Of a DNA stretch of 64,000 nucleotides, positions 1 through 9,605 are shown in pieces. The notes beneath the pieces are model-generated. The model was not told where the DNA came from. It made no database searches and saw only the letters and a list, made by a program, of their open reading frames with translations. How positions within the stretch are numbered: position 1 is the stretch's first letter; every line of letters begins with the position of its first letter. The stretch is taken from assembly GCF_019931755.1 (NCBI RefSeq), contig NZ_CP082918.1:2956001-3020000 (forward strand). Direction: 5' to 3'. A program made the position numbers and the translations under genes. Origin of the DNA: Sutcliffiella horikoshii. GTDB lineage: Bacteria; Bacillota; Bacilli; Bacillales; Bacillaceae_I.

Positions 1-2519
1 GTAGCCACTTCTTTTACAACCTTGCCGGCATGGTAACCTTTTTCAATAAGATCTTTTGTTACCCCTGCAGAAATATTCACTTTACCATCTTGAACGCTTG
101 CAAGTACTATGATACCAGAACCTAGCTTATTTTTTAAATCATCCACCATTGTACGCAGGTTATTCATGTCTGTACCTGCTACCTTGCTCACAAGCATCGT
201 TACGCCATTAACGTCTTTTGCTTTAGAAGAAAGGTTGGATGCTTCAATGTTTCCAAGCTTTGAAGCCAAGGATTGGTTCTCTCTTTGTAGTTCTTTCATA
301 TCTGATAAAAGAACATCGATTCTTGTTCCAACTTCCTGTGGTTTCGTTTTAAGCTTTGCCGCTGCATCTTTTAACAATTGAACTTGATCATTCAATAGAC
401 GGTAAGCCCCTTCGCCTGTAACAGCTTCCATACGGCGTGTTCCTGCTCCGATTCCAGACTCAGAAACGATCTTGAATAAACCGATTTCAGATGTATTAGG
501 AACATGACAACCACCGCAAAGCTCAAGGCTGTATTCTCCAACTTGGACAACACGAACGATATCTCCGTACTTTTCGCCAAACAATGCCATTGCACCCATT
601 GCTTTTGCTTCTGAGATAGATTTGTTTTCAATGACAACATTGATGCTTGCCCATATCTTTTCATTAACAATCGCTTCAATCTTCTCGATTTCCTCTTGTG
701 TCACTTGGCCAAAATGAGAGAAGTCAAATCGTAGACGATCAGCCGTCACTTGAGATCCAGCTTGGTTTACATGAGTGCCTAGCACGTCTTTCAATGCTTG
801 GTGCAGAATGTGTGTAGCTGTGTGGTTTTTAATGATCTGTGCACGGTTTTTCGCGTGCACTTCTGCTTTAACGGTCTGTTCTCTATTTAACACGCCTTCT
901 TCCACTACAATAGTATGAAGGTTTTGGCCGTTTGGAGCTTTTTGAACATCCTTTACAAATCCTCTGCCTGATTCGGTTACGATGTATCCGTGGTCAGCAA
1001 TCTGACCTCCGCTTTCCGCGTAAAAAGGTGTCTCTGCCAAAATTACTTGAACCTCATCACCTGTAACAGCTGAATCTGCCAGCTCGCCATTTTTAACAAT
1101 GACAGATAAAGTCGTTTCTGCTGCAAGCTGGTCATATCCGACGAAACTGCTCTCTGTACGGATTTCACCAAGCACACCTGATTGAACTTGCATGGAATTG
1201 GAATCTTGACGCGCGGAACGAGCACGGTCACGTTGCATTTCCATTTCCTTTTCGAAACCAGCGTGATCAAGCTCCATACCCTGTTCTTCCACATATTCCT
1301 CCGTCAGTTCAACAGGGAAACCATACGTATCATACAGTCGGAATGCATCTGCTCCGGAAACTACTGTACTTCCATCCTCTTTAGCTTTTGCAATGACAGT
1401 GGAAAGGATCGCCAAACCGTCATTCAGTGTTTCATGGAAACGCTCTTCTTCGGTTTTCACTACTCGTTGGATGAAGTCTTGTTTTTCCTTTACCTCTGGG
1501 TAGAAATCGACCATGATTTCTGCTACAACCGGCACAAGTTCAAACATGAACGGACGGTTAATGCCAAGTTGTTTAGCGTAACGAACAGCTCTTCTTAAAA
1601 GTCTGCGAAGTACATAACCACGACCTTCATTAGAAGGCAGAGCACCATCCCCGACTGCAAATGTCACCGTACGGATATGGTCGGCGATTACTTTAAATGC
1701 CGTATCTTTTTCTACGTTTGTGCGGTATTTTTCACCAGACACATTTTCAGTCGCTTCGATGATCGGAATGAAAAGGTCTGTATCAAAGTTCGTCGGTACA
1801 TCCTGAATAACGGAAACCATACGTTCAAGGCCCATACCTGTATCAATGTTTTTCTTAGGAAGCGGTGTGTAAGTATGATCTGGGTTATGGTTAAACTCAG
1901 AAAATACAAGGTTCCAAATTTCAAGGTAGCGTTCGTTCTCTCCACCTGGATACAGTTCTGGGTCATTCAGGTCGTTGCCATAGCTTTCACCACGGTCATA
2001 GAAAATTTCTGTATTTGGTCCACTTGGGCCTTCTCCGATATCCCAGAAGTTACCCTCTAAGCGGATAATTCTTTCAGCAGGAACGCCAATTACTTCATTC
2101 CAGTACTTATATGCTTCTTCATCTTCTGGATGAATGGTGACGGATAGCTTTTCCGGGTCAAAACCAATCCATTTTTCGCTCGTAAGGAATTCCCAAGCCC
2201 AGTCGATTGCTTCTTTTTTGAAGTACTCTCCAATGGAAAAGTTACCAAGCATTTCAAAGAAAGTATGGTGACGGGCAGTTTTCCCTACGTTTTCAATATC
2301 ATTAGTACGGATGGATTTTTGTGCATTGCAAATACGGGGATTTGCTGGAATGACACGGCCATCGAAGTATTTTTTTAATGTTGCAACGCCACTGTTGATC
2401 CATAATAGGGATGGATCTTCGTGTGGGACAAGGGATGCGCTAGGTTCAACAGCATGTCCTTTTTCTTTGAAGAAGTCCAGGAACATTTGTCGAACTTGAG
2501 CGGATGTTAAATATTTCAT
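1..2519 (-). CDS. alaS: Alanyl-tRNA synthetase, C-terminus cut by window edge
   Basis: Charges tRNA-Ala with alanine in the cytoplasm. The visible part is 839 codons; the usual length is about 880 residues, so only the end of the C-terminal domain is outside the window. The N-terminus [20 protein letters not shown] is the typical class II AlaRS start. The editing-domain zinc ligands are visible as HTATH near residues 565-569 and CGGCH near 666-670. The start codon is ATG at 2519 behind a TAAGGAGGAAAATCAA ribosome binding site. The gene is preceded by a T-box leader and a palindromic repeat that lies between the T-box terminator and the start codon. No frameshift is apparent. Confidence 0.97.
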   Translation of the reverse strand, partial: MKYLTSAQVRQMFLDFFKEKGHAVEPSASLVPHEDPSLLWINSGVATLKKYFDGRVIPANPRICNAQKSIRTNDIENVGKTARHHTFFEMLGNFSIGEYFKKEAIDWAWEFLTSEKWIGFDPEKLSVTIHPEDEEAYKYWNEVIGVPAERIIRLEGNFWDIGEGPSGPNTEIFYDRGESYGNDLNDPELYPGGENERYLEIWNLVFSEFNHNPDHTYTPLPKKNIDTGMGLERMVSVIQDVPTNFDTDLFIPIIEATENVSGEKYRTNVEKDTAFKVIADHIRTVTFAVGDGALPSNEGRGYVLRRLLRRAVRYAKQLGINRPFMFELVPVVAEIMVDFYPEVKEKQDFIQRVVKTEEERFHETLNDGLAILSTVIAKAKEDGSTVVSGADAFRLYDTYGFPVELTEEYVEEQGMELDHAGFEKEMEMQRDRARSARQDSNSMQVQSGVLGEIRTESSFVGYDQLAAETTLSVIVKNGELADSAVTGDEVQVILAETPFYAESGGQIADHGYIVTESGRGFVKDVQKAPNGQNLHTIVVEEGVLNREQTVKAEVHAKNRAQIIKNHTATHILHQALKDVLGTHVNQAGSQVTADRLRFDFSHFGQVTQEEIEKIEAIVNEKIWASINVVIENKSISEAKAMGAMALFGEKYGDIVRVVQVGEYSLELCGGCHVPNTSEIGLFKIVSESGIGAGTRRMEAVTGEGAYRLLNDQVQLLKDAAAKLKTKPQEVGTRIDVLLSDMKELQRENQSLASKLGNIEASNLSSKAKDVNGVTMLVSKVAGTDMNNLRTMVDDLKNKLGSGIIVLASVQDGKVNISAGVTKDLIEKGYHAGKVVKEVA

Positions 2520-2552
2520 TTGATTTTCCTCCTTAGGTGTTACTGATTAAAC

Positions 2553-2682
2553 TCCAGTTTCCTTTCGTTCCAGGTGTTCGCTTTCCGCGGGGCGGTGCTT
2601 GAGCCTCCTCGCTGCGCTGTGGGGTCTCAAGTCTACCGCTACCTCCCGCCGGAGTCTCACACCTTGCACTTCAGTCAACAGG
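2553..2682. repeat. Palindromic repeat copy 1 (subfamily A), in alaS leader
   Basis: A 130-bp copy of the dispersed element found also at 5484, 16618, 22989, 50565 and 51803. It contains the core GCTTGAGCCTCCTCG and the internal GAGTCTCACACCTTGCACTT. Its terminal inverted repeats are degenerate here. It lies between the T-box terminator and the alaS ribosome binding site, so it is transcribed as part of the alaS leader whenever the T-box reads through. Confidence 0.85.
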
Positions 2683-2697
2683 GAAATTTGAAGAAAA

Positions 2698-2945
2698 CAA
2701 AAAACTCCCGTCCCTAAAACAGGGACGAGAGTGTTCTCGCGGTACCACCCTGATTATGACAGAATAGTTCTGCCATCTCTCAGATTGCTTTAACGGTGCA
2801 AGCCGGCAGGATTTTACCCTGCTCTCCGGATTAGCTTTCCACTACCCTTCACCCTGGAATTCTTTCAGCCGTGGAATTCCTCTCTTATCAGGATGGTCTG
2901 TAACGTACTCAGATCCTTCTTTGAATTAGTTTATGTAGCTAGTAT
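2698..2945 (-). promoter_or_regulatory. T-box leader (tRNA-Ala sensing) of alaS
   Basis: On the minus strand the conserved T-box sequence AGGGTGGTACCGCG is at about 2737-2751. It is followed at once by a GC-rich hairpin (CTCTCGTCCC with GGGACGGGAG) and a T-run ending near 2698, the usual antiterminator/terminator arrangement. Uncharged tRNA-Ala would stabilise the antiterminator and allow alaS transcription. The tRNA identity is inferred from the downstream gene; I did not assign the specifier codon with certainty. Confidence 0.93.
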
Positions 2946-2951
2946 GCTTCG

Positions 2952-2980
2952 ATTATATGCAACAGAAAGACCGTTGTCAA
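2952..2980 (-). promoter_or_regulatory. Consensus sigma-A promoter of alaS
   Basis: TTGACA (2975-2980) and TATAAT (2952-2957) with a 17-bp spacer, perfect consensus on the minus strand. Expected transcription start near 2945. The -35 box overlaps the yrrI stop codon, so alaS has a strong private promoter that is then restrained by the T-box. Confidence 0.9.
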
Positions 2981-4035
2981 TGTTTGATAAAATGAGCTGT
3001 AAGATGAGTTAAAGTAACCTTCATCACAGCGAATACAGGTACTGCCAAAATCAATCCTACCACCCCTGCCACCTCTCCACCAATCAATAAAGCCAAAATG
3101 ATGAAAACCGGATGTATATGGAGACTTTTCCCCACAATCAACGGCGATAAGATGTTCCCCTCTATAAATTGCAGACCAAATATAATGATGATTACCAGCA
3201 GGACCATCTTCACTGAAATAGTCGCAGCGATAATCACTGCCGGAAACGCTCCGATAATCGGTCCAAAATAAGGGATGATGTTGGTGATTCCTATGATTAC
3301 ACCAAGCACAAGGGGATATTTCATCCCGGTCAACCAGAGGCTTGCAGTAGCCAATATGCCAATAATTAAACATACCGTCAACTGGCCCCTTATATAACTG
3401 CCAAGTGAAATGTCTACATCCTTTAAAAAGGCGATTCCAGGCTCCCTCCATTTTCGAGGGGTCAAGTACCAGATCGTTTTTTTCACTTGATCATAATCCT
3501 TTAAAAGATAAAACACGATAAAAGGAATGACGATCAAGATAAAAAAGGAGTTTAACAAACCTTTCAACCCTGCTACAACTTTTGTCATGAGAATTGTCAG
3601 CATGGCTTCGAATTCACTAAAGGTCTGGTCCACCCTCTCATGAATCCCATCCGGCCAACTAGAAGTGGAACTATGAATCTGCTTGATCCAACCGCTATAT
3701 GTTTGAGCCAATCGCGGGAAGTTTTCTGACAGCTCCCATAGCTGATCAATGATGACCGGTATCCCCTTGTAAGCTATGAGACCGATTCCACCAAAAAATA
3801 AGAGATAAATGATAAGTATAGCAATTGGTCTTGGCAACCCTCGGTTGTGTGTGTATTCTACAACAGGATGCAACAGGTATGTAATGAAAATACTGATGAA
3901 AAATGGGATGCTGATGATGAACAAAACCCTCAAAACCGGCGCCCACAATGGACTCAGTTTCATAAAGACATACAAAATAATCATAACGAGTAGAAGTGTA
4001 CCTAGGCGTAACAGCCATTTCTTCTGATTTTCCAA
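2977..4035 (-). CDS. yrrI: AI-2E family permease YrrI
   Basis: A 352-residue polytopic membrane protein of the AI-2E transporter family (TqsA/YrrI/PerM type). It has about eight hydrophobic segments, a soluble loop around residues 100-150, and the C-terminal repeat of short hydrophobic helices with FGPIIGAFPA and a PLIVGKSL-like segment typical of the family. The substrate of YrrI is not known to me. The start is TTG at 4035, set by AGGAGG eight bases upstream. In B. subtilis yrrI also lies close to alaS. The pyrimidine island ends only 57 bp upstream with no clear terminator, so read-through into yrrI is possible. Confidence 0.88.
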   Translation of the reverse strand: MENQKKWLLRLGTLLLVMIILYVFMKLSPLWAPVLRVLFIISIPFFISIFITYLLHPVVEYTHNRGLPRPIAILIIYLLFFGGIGLIAYKGIPVIIDQLWELSENFPRLAQTYSGWIKQIHSSTSSWPDGIHERVDQTFSEFEAMLTILMTKVVAGLKGLLNSFFILIVIPFIVFYLLKDYDQVKKTIWYLTPRKWREPGIAFLKDVDISLGSYIRGQLTVCLIIGILATASLWLTGMKYPLVLGVIIGITNIIPYFGPIIGAFPAVIIAATISVKMVLLVIIIIFGLQFIEGNILSPLIVGKSLHIHPVFIILALLIGGEVAGVVGLILAVPVFAVMKVTLTHLTAHFIKH

Positions 4036-4092
4036 GAGAAACGCCTCCTACTCGTTATTCTCTATTTAGTTATCACTATTTATACAAGCCTT

Positions 4093-5454
4093 TTAATTCA
4101 ACTCAGATATAGAATCGGCCACCGTGTTAATAATAAATTGCAGGTCTTCATCACTGATGGAGAGAGGTGGTGACAGGGTCAGGACATTATTAAAGCCCGC
4201 TACGGTCGCTCCGTTTTTCCCAACTATTAAGCCCTTCTTTTTACATGAGGCAATGACTCCGTTAATTCTATCTATTTCGATTGGCTCTTTTGTTTCCTTG
4301 TTTTTAACAAGCTCGATTCCTATTAACAGCCCTTTTCCACGAACATCGCCAACAAAGGGATGATCGGACAGACGGGATTTGAGTTCGCTTAATAATACTG
4401 CCCCTTTTTCGGCAGAGCGCTCTATCAGCTTTTCATTTTCCATGATCTCAAGGTTTTTTAATGCCAAGGCACATGATGCCGGACTGCCCCCAAATGTATT
4501 CACATGTCGTAAGTAGTCGTACTCCTCAGAACCCTTGAATTGGTCATAGATCTCCTTTTTTACAGCAGTGGCTGAGAGTGGCAGATAAGCACTTGTAATA
4601 CCTTTGGCCATGGTGATGATGTCTGGTTTCACGCCATAATTCATGAACCCAAATGGTTTTCCGGTTCTCCCAAAACCGCAGATTACTTCATCTACGATTA
4701 AAAGGGCACCGTGTTTTTTACAAATTTCTGAGACTGCTCCCATGTAGCTGTCTGGCGGTGTAAGGATCCCTCCACCTGTAATGATTGGTTCCATGATCAT
4801 CGCTGCAATAGTTTCACTGAGCTCCCAGGTCATCACTTGATCCACATCTTTCACACATCGCATTTTCATCGGATTTTCTGTTAGCGCATCTTCCATTCTG
4901 TACGTGTCAGGAGGCGGGATATGCACAAACCCTGGAGCGAGCGGTTCGTATTTATATTTTCGTTGCGCCTGGCCTGTTGCTGCCAAGGACCCCATCGTGT
5001 TACCGTGATAAGACCGGTATCTTGATACAATTTTATAACGGTTGCTCTCCCCACGTTGAGCATGATACTGTCTTGCAATTTTAAAGGCTGTTTCGTTTGC
5101 TTCCGACCCGCTGTTGGAAAAGAAAATGACGTATTCTTCTCCAAGCCACTCATTTAGCTTTTCAGCAAGTTTGATTGCTGGGACGTGACTTTGTGTTAGT
5201 GGAAAATAAGCCAGTTCTTTCAGCTGTTCGTAAGCGGCTTCTGCTAGTTCCGTTCTGCCATAGCCGACGTTGACACACCAAAGCCCTGACATACCGTCCA
5301 AATAGCGGTTGCCATCGATATCAGTGATCCAAGCGCCTTTGGCTTCTTTTACGACCATGGTGGAGGATGGGCTATAGGGTTTCATGGAATGCCATAGATA
5401 GCGGTCATCTTGAGCCAATAAATTTTGTTCTTGCGTTTGATTTATTTTACCCAA
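4093..5454 (-). CDS. Class III omega-aminotransferase, probable beta-alanine:pyruvate transaminase
   Basis: PLP-dependent aminotransferase of 453 residues. The PLP lysine is K284 (TMAKGITS), with the cofactor-binding aspartate in IVDEVICGFGRTG (D255) and the GSEAN motif at about 116-120. Next to the CoA-acylating semialdehyde dehydrogenase and dihydropyrimidine genes, the likely reaction is beta-alanine (or 3-aminoisobutyrate) to malonate (methylmalonate) semialdehyde. The amino-acceptor specificity is inferred. I chose TTG at 5454 because AAAGGG lies 8 bases upstream. An open frame extends 51 codons further but reads through a palindromic repeat and is not coding. It follows the dehydrogenase gene by 186 bp, most of which is the repeat. 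Confidence 0.85.
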   Translation of the reverse strand: MGKINQTQEQNLLAQDDRYLWHSMKPYSPSSTMVVKEAKGAWITDIDGNRYLDGMSGLWCVNVGYGRTELAEAAYEQLKELAYFPLTQSHVPAIKLAEKLNEWLGEEYVIFFSNSGSEANETAFKIARQYHAQRGESNRYKIVSRYRSYHGNTMGSLAATGQAQRKYKYEPLAPGFVHIPPPDTYRMEDALTENPMKMRCVKDVDQVMTWELSETIAAMIMEPIITGGGILTPPDSYMGAVSEICKKHGALLIVDEVICGFGRTGKPFGFMNYGVKPDIITMAKGITSAYLPLSATAVKKEIYDQFKGSEEYDYLRHVNTFGGSPASCALALKNLEIMENEKLIERSAEKGAVLLSELKSRLSDHPFVGDVRGKGLLIGIELVKNKETKEPIEIDRINGVIASCKKKGLIVGKNGATVAGFNNVLTLSPPLSISDEDLQFIINTVADSISELN

Positions 5455-5483
5455 CGGAAACACCCTTTCTTCTTCATTACACC

Positions 5484-5612
5484 GCTGGTGATTTCCGCAA
5501 AATGGCTTCGCTTTCCGCGGGGCGACCTTGAGCCTCCTCGGTTCCCTGCGGGGTCTCAACATTGTCGCTACTCCCCCGCAGGATTCTACGCCTTTTGCTC
5601 CAATCACCAGCT
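5484..5612. repeat. Palindromic repeat copy 2 (subfamily B)
   Basis: 129 bp with terminal inverted repeats GCTGGTGATT and AATCACCAGC and the shared core TTGAGCCTCCTCGG. It lies between the semialdehyde dehydrogenase and aminotransferase genes. It differs from subfamily A in its ends and in the ATGGCTTCGCTTTCCGC segment, and matches the copy at 16618-16745 in reverse orientation. Confidence 0.85.
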
Positions 5613-5640
5613 AGAAATTTCTTTTACTCTACACCTTATT

Positions 5641-7107
5641 TTAGAAATCGAATCTTGATGTGATCATTTTTTTGCGGGTGAAGAAGTTGACCCCGTCTTT
5701 TCCGTTTACATGAAGGTCGCCGTAGAAGGAATCTTTCCAGCCGGAGAATGGGAAAAATGCCATGGTTGCAGGAACTCCTACATTGACACCGATCATTCCA
5801 GCATCGGCTTCTTCCCTGAACTGCCTTACCGCCTTGGCATCTTTTGTATAGATGGTTGCGCCATTGCCGAAGCGGGATTTCTCGATATGAGCAAGCGCCT
5901 CGTCAAGGTCTTTTGCACGCAAGAGGCTAAGAACCGGTGCAAAAATCTCTTCCTTGGCAATCGTCATTTCTGGGGTCACATGATCAAAGATGGTTGGCCC
6001 AAGATAAATGCCTTCTGTCATTTCATCCATTTCTTTTCGGCCATCGCGAATCAGAGACGCTCCCTCGGAAACTCCCTGTTTAATATAGCCTAGTACTTTT
6101 TCTCTGTGGCTTTCCCTAATAACAGGGGTCAACAATACGTCTTCATCCATACCGTTTCCGATTGTCAGGGAGTTTGCTTTGTTTTTCAGCTCTTCTACAA
6201 ATTGATCGTTATCTCCGACTACCACTACTGCACTGCATGCCATGCAACGCTGTCCCGCACTTCCAAATGCAGATGTCAAAATATGCTGTGCTGCTTTTTC
6301 TATATTGGCATCCGGCATAACGACATGATGGTTTTTCGCACCAGATAATGCCTGAACCCGCTTTCCATTTTTGGCGGCAGTCTCATACACATATTTTGCA
6401 ACCGGCTGGGAACCGACAAAGGAAATTGCTTTAACATCCTCATGATCTAGTAAACCGTTTACCACATCATGTGCACCATGGACGATGTTCAACACCCCGT
6501 CCGGCGCTCCCGCTTCTGCAAACAGCTCGACTAAGCGATTGGCAAGCATCGGCGTCCGTTCAGAAGGCTTTAACACAAATGTATTTCCGCATGCGATGGC
6601 GAGTGGGAACATCCATAACGGAACCATCATCGGGAAGTTAAAGGGAGTTATCCCGCCGACCACTCCCAGCGGATATCTGTACATGCTAGAATCAATATCT
6701 TCCGCAATATTTGATAAGGTCTCTCCCATCATCAATGTTGGAGCACCTGCTGCAAATTCCACACACTCCAACCCTCTTTGTACTTCTCCATGTGCTTCCT
6801 TGAAGGCTTTTCCATTCTCAAGCACAATCAACTTTGCCAGTTCGTCATGATTTTCTGTTAAAAGGTGATGGTAGGCATACATGATGCGTGCACGTTTAGG
6901 TACAGGCATATCCTTCCATGTTTTAAATGCCAGTTTGGCTGCCTTAACCGCTTCCTCTACATCTTCTTTGGTTGATATCGGGACCTTTGCCAAACATTCT
7001 TTTGTCGCCGGGTTAATGACTTCCATCTTCTCTGAGCCTTTGGAATCCACCCATTTTCCATCTATGAAATTTTGCAATACCCTTGTGTCTTTTGAAGTAA
7101 TTGTCAT
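5641..7107 (-). CDS. mmsA: CoA-acylating (methyl)malonate-semialdehyde dehydrogenase
   Basis: A 488-residue aldehyde dehydrogenase of the MmsA/IolA subfamily, which converts malonate or methylmalonate semialdehyde with NAD and CoA to acetyl- or propionyl-CoA plus CO2. The catalytic Cys288 is in [10 protein letters not shown], and ITPFNFPMM and [13 protein letters not shown] are subfamily sequences. The start ATG at 7107 follows GGAGG by 8 bases; an upstream in-frame ATG has no ribosome binding site. It is followed by the aminotransferase gene, so the two final steps of uracil degradation are encoded together. A paralogue in inositol catabolism (iolA) would be biochemically similar, but no inositol gene is nearby. 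Confidence 0.92.
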   Translation of the reverse strand: MTITSKDTRVLQNFIDGKWVDSKGSEKMEVINPATKECLAKVPISTKEDVEEAVKAAKLAFKTWKDMPVPKRARIMYAYHHLLTENHDELAKLIVLENGKAFKEAHGEVQRGLECVEFAAGAPTLMMGETLSNIAEDIDSSMYRYPLGVVGGITPFNFPMMVPLWMFPLAIACGNTFVLKPSERTPMLANRLVELFAEAGAPDGVLNIVHGAHDVVNGLLDHEDVKAISFVGSQPVAKYVYETAAKNGKRVQALSGAKNHHVVMPDANIEKAAQHILTSAFGSAGQRCMACSAVVVVGDNDQFVEELKNKANSLTIGNGMDEDVLLTPVIRESHREKVLGYIKQGVSEGASLIRDGRKEMDEMTEGIYLGPTIFDHVTPEMTIAKEEIFAPVLSLLRAKDLDEALAHIEKSRFGNGATIYTKDAKAVRQFREEADAGMIGVNVGVPATMAFFPFSGWKDSFYGDLHVNGKDGVNFFTRKKMITSRFDF

Positions 7108-7160
7108 GCTATTGTCCTCCCATTCGTTAATAGAATATTTAGAACTTATGACTATTATCT

Positions 7161-7230
7161 GACAAAATAGAAAGGCTTTCATTAGACAAAATGTAAAATG
7201 GATAAGGTTTTACTCCTGACATTTTGGCAG
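7161..7230 (-). promoter_or_regulatory. Candidate activator sites and promoter region of mmsA
   Basis: On the minus strand two direct copies of ATTTTGTC (7185-7192 and 7161-7168) are 24 bp apart, about two helical turns, just upstream of a GATAAT-like -10 box. The first is part of TTTTACATTTTG (7187-7198), which recurs upstream of the amidase gene at 16507-16518. A similar CCAAAATGTC lies at 7219-7228. A PucR-type binding site is a reasonable guess; the motif is not the known B. subtilis PucR box. Confidence 0.45.
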
Positions 7231-7264
7231 AAAAAAAGTTGGTCCCTTTAGGAAACCAACTTTG
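7231..7264 (-). terminator. Rho-independent terminator of the PucR-type gene
   Basis: Minus-strand stem AAGTTGGT...ACCAACTT followed by a run of T, beginning 9 bp after the stop codon of the regulator gene at 7273. Confidence 0.85.
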
Positions 7265-7272
7265 TCATCATC

Positions 7273-8880
7273 TTAAAGACTATAGGTTTTGCTATCTCCG
7301 TCCAAATACGAATTGGTGGTATTCAAATATTCATAGACCATTACCATGAACTCGATCACAAGTCTCTTTTCAGAAGTCATGAAATCCTCCCCTAGTAAGC
7401 TTTCAAGTTTTTGAATGCGATGATAGAGAGTCTGCCTGACAATATAGAGCTTACTTGCCGTTTCTTTTTTTGAACCATTGCAGGAGAGATAAATTTTTAA
7501 TGTTTCAAGAAGCTTCCCATTATGCTTTTGATCATAAATAATGACAGGTTCCAAATACTCCATGACAAAATCACGAAGATCATGATGTTTTTGCATGAAC
7601 GAAATCAAGCGGTAAATATGAAGGTCCTCGAAAAAGGAGAAATGTTCATCCTTTAATAGCTGCTCCTGAATTTGCATAGCCTCCCATGAAGACTGATAAC
7701 TTTTGGAAAGTTGATCAAGCGGGAGAACATATTTCCCTACCGCAAAACGGAGTGAATAATTGCCTTTGGAGTCCTTTTGTTTGCCGAGAATGTTGGCTAC
7801 CCCTTCAGATAGCCTATCCTTCCAGCCTTTCTCCTCTCTTCTGTTAATAAGAATGACCGTTAGCGTATTTTTCATTTCCGTAAAGAACACAGAGAAACCT
7901 TGCTGTTCAAAGATGGAGCGAAATAAAAGGGTGAGATAAGTTTTGTCCAACGCCGGAGCCTGTTGGTTTTTCTTTTTACAAAGAAGGACCACTCCGCCTT
8001 TATGAAAAACAGCCTCATTGCGACCAAGGAAATCCCGGATGGATTCTTTGCTTTGACCACCCTCAAGCCAACTGCGAAGCCACTCACTTTCTTCCAGTCT
8101 CCTTTTCTCCTCCACATACAACCCTCTTAAAATATGCTGAGCAAGCGCTGTGATGGTTCGATCCAATAGTAAATGATCAAACTCGCTCAGTGCGCGGTCG
8201 TGAGAAAGAATATGAATGACACCATGTTGCTTGTCCAGTACCTGAACAGACTCCTTCAAGTACCTTTCTTTTAAAAGATCAGAATTCATTGAGCATACGA
8301 TTTTTTTCCGCTCGTGAATAGGAACGTCAGGTATGAAGAACCTCTCTCCTGACTTATTTTCGTATATTATTTGAGTTTCCAAGTGTTCTTGCAGATAGTG
8401 TAGTATTTGCATTTCGTGGGTAATGGTCAATAGTTTCTTGTTCAACGTTTGAGAGTAACTTTCGAGTTGAGAGATCATTTGATATTGCTGGTTAATTAAC
8501 ACAGAATGAATATCTTGCGTAATATCTACAAATGACACTTCCTGATGAAAGAGGATGAGAGGGAATGCTTGTGCATTAGCTAAGTCAATGATTTCCTGTG
8601 GGATGAAGGGGATATAGGCACCTTTTTCAATACATAAACCGGCAGCCTGACAGTTTATGAGCTGCTGAACAAATGACTTGAATTTCTCCATATTATTTCC
8701 AAAAGAAACTCCAGTGGATAAAATTAATTCTTGTCCATTTAACAGCTTTTCTATATTGGTTATCTCAACGACATGTACCCATTTTACTTGGCGGTGGATA
8801 CCTTGTTCCCCTGCGATTACTTCCGATTTTTCAAATTGTTTCCGCTTCATGATCTCTTGCAGCGACAACATGGTTTTCAT
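7273..8880 (-). CDS. PucR-family transcriptional regulator
   Basis: 535 residues. The N-terminal purine-catabolism regulatory domain (about 1-125, LSLQEIMKRKQFEKSEVIAG, then ILSTGVSF) and the C-terminal helix-turn-helix (about 470-520, KKETASKLYIVRQTLYHRI) define the PucR/CdaR family. Family members are cytosolic, usually activators that respond to nucleobase breakdown products. Its position between the permease group and the dehydrogenase pair makes it the likely regulator of this pyrimidine island. The start ATG at 8880 follows AGAGGTGA; a second ATG three codons in is possible. It has its own promoter and terminator. Confidence 0.9.
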   Translation of the reverse strand: MKTMLSLQEIMKRKQFEKSEVIAGEQGIHRQVKWVHVVEITNIEKLLNGQELILSTGVSFGNNMEKFKSFVQQLINCQAAGLCIEKGAYIPFIPQEIIDLANAQAFPLILFHQEVSFVDITQDIHSVLINQQYQMISQLESYSQTLNKKLLTITHEMQILHYLQEHLETQIIYENKSGERFFIPDVPIHERKKIVCSMNSDLLKERYLKESVQVLDKQHGVIHILSHDRALSEFDHLLLDRTITALAQHILRGLYVEEKRRLEESEWLRSWLEGGQSKESIRDFLGRNEAVFHKGGVVLLCKKKNQQAPALDKTYLTLLFRSIFEQQGFSVFFTEMKNTLTVILINRREEKGWKDRLSEGVANILGKQKDSKGNYSLRFAVGKYVLPLDQLSKSYQSSWEAMQIQEQLLKDEHFSFFEDLHIYRLISFMQKHHDLRDFVMEYLEPVIIYDQKHNGKLLETLKIYLSCNGSKKETASKLYIVRQTLYHRIQKLESLLGEDFMTSEKRLVIEFMVMVYEYLNTTNSYLDGDSKTYSL

Positions 8881-8948
8881 GGATTCACCTCTTTTTCTTG
8901 AATTGGTTGTTACCTTTATGTATGACTAGGTCCTAAAACGATACTTTC

Positions 8949-8977
8949 ATTATAACGTAATAAGAGATGTTATTTAA
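8949..8977 (-). promoter_or_regulatory. Probable sigma-A promoter of the PucR-type gene
   Basis: TATAAT (8949-8954) with a 17-bp spacer to a weak -35 TTAAAT (8972-8977). A perfect -10 with a poor -35 would suit an activated or autoregulated promoter. Confidence 0.6.
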
Positions 8978-9001
8978 TTAAATATTCTGACAAAAACACA
9001 C

Positions 9002-9038
9002 AAAAGATGACATGTTGGCCTTTAATCAACATGTCATC
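9002..9038 (-). terminator. Terminator after the small-gene pair
   Basis: Perfect 12-bp stem GATGACATGTTG/CAACATGTCATC with a 9-nt loop, followed on the minus strand by TTTTGTGT. It ends the permease-small-gene transcript before the regulator promoter. Confidence 0.8.
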
Positions 9039-9047
9039 CATTTTCAC

Positions 9048-9281
9048 TTAATTATTTATCGGAAAATATAACTGAATCTCCTGTACCATTTCTTGAAATT
9101 CACCTTCATCATTAAAGTCGCTTGAATCCCAGTTTTCCAAAATCCAATTTACCAGTTCTTCAGGTGAATTAAAAAACTCGCCACTGGAATCTGCTTTGCG
9201 GATGGTGAACCTGTTGTTGTCTTCATCAATTGTTACCTCGCAAGGGTAGGCGCTCTCTTTGCATTTCAATTGATATTCCAT
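9048..9281 (-). CDS. Small acidic protein of unknown function
   Basis: 77 residues, no recognised domain, no signal peptide or membrane segment. The acidic central part (DSSGEFFNSPEELVNWILEN) suggests a compact cytosolic protein. ATG at 9281 is chosen because AAAGGAG lies 10 bases upstream; an upstream extension to 9332 lacks a ribosome binding site and overlaps the gap before the gene. It is the last gene of the group permease - 76-residue protein - this protein, and is followed by a good terminator. A role in pyrimidine catabolism is suggested only by position. Confidence 0.7.
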   Translation of the reverse strand: MEYQLKCKESAYPCEVTIDEDNNRFTIRKADSSGEFFNSPEELVNWILENWDSSDFNDEGEFQEMVQEIQLYFPINN

Positions 9282-9353
9282 ATAAAGGATACTCCTTTCA
9301 CGATGCAGTTTACATGATTTTATTCGCAGCAAGATGAAACTATGAAGGTTTCG

Positions 9354-9584
9354 TTAATTTTCTTGCCGTTGTTGCTTAATCAAAAGGGAGGCAAAGTACT
9401 TCCTGGAATCTGCATGCTTAATGTGTAGGGTCTCTTCATGGGAAATTTCTTTCTTGCCATCGTTTCGTTCCAGGACAAGAAAGGAACCTTCTAAGTTCTC
9501 TTCTACATCTTTAATACGAAACCCTTTATTTATGAAAAAGTCGATCTTTTCTTTTTCTGCTATATATTGTTGATAATCACTCAA
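9354..9584 (-). CDS. Small charged protein of unknown function
   Basis: 76 residues, rich in Lys, Glu and Asp (MSDYQQYIAEKEKIDFFI start, KKEISHEETLHIKHADSRK near the middle). No transmembrane segment or known motif is visible. It starts 21 bp after the permease stop codon, with AGGAGG ahead of the ATG, so it is almost certainly cotranscribed with the permease. I do not recognise the family. Confidence 0.7.
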   Translation of the reverse strand: MSDYQQYIAEKEKIDFFINKGFRIKDVEENLEGSFLVLERNDGKKEISHEETLHIKHADSRKYFASLLIKQQRQEN

Positions 9585-9605
9585 ATTATATTCCTCCTGA
9601 CTGAT

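Noticed and set aside
1182..2060. Plus-strand open frames inside alaS
   Set aside because: They lie opposite a strongly conserved synthetase gene and have no ribosome binding sites or recognisable content.
2939..3451. 170-residue frame within yrrI
   Set aside because: Out-of-frame shadow of the conserved permease gene; composition rich in Cys, His and Trp as expected from a wrong frame.
5455..5607. 51-codon N-terminal extension of the aminotransferase frame
   Set aside because: It reads straight through palindromic repeat copy 2, has no homologous look and no ribosome binding site; TTG at 5454 is well placed.
5641..7107. Assignment as iolA of inositol catabolism
   Set aside because: No other iol gene is near; the neighbours form a pyrimidine degradation pathway that needs the same reaction.
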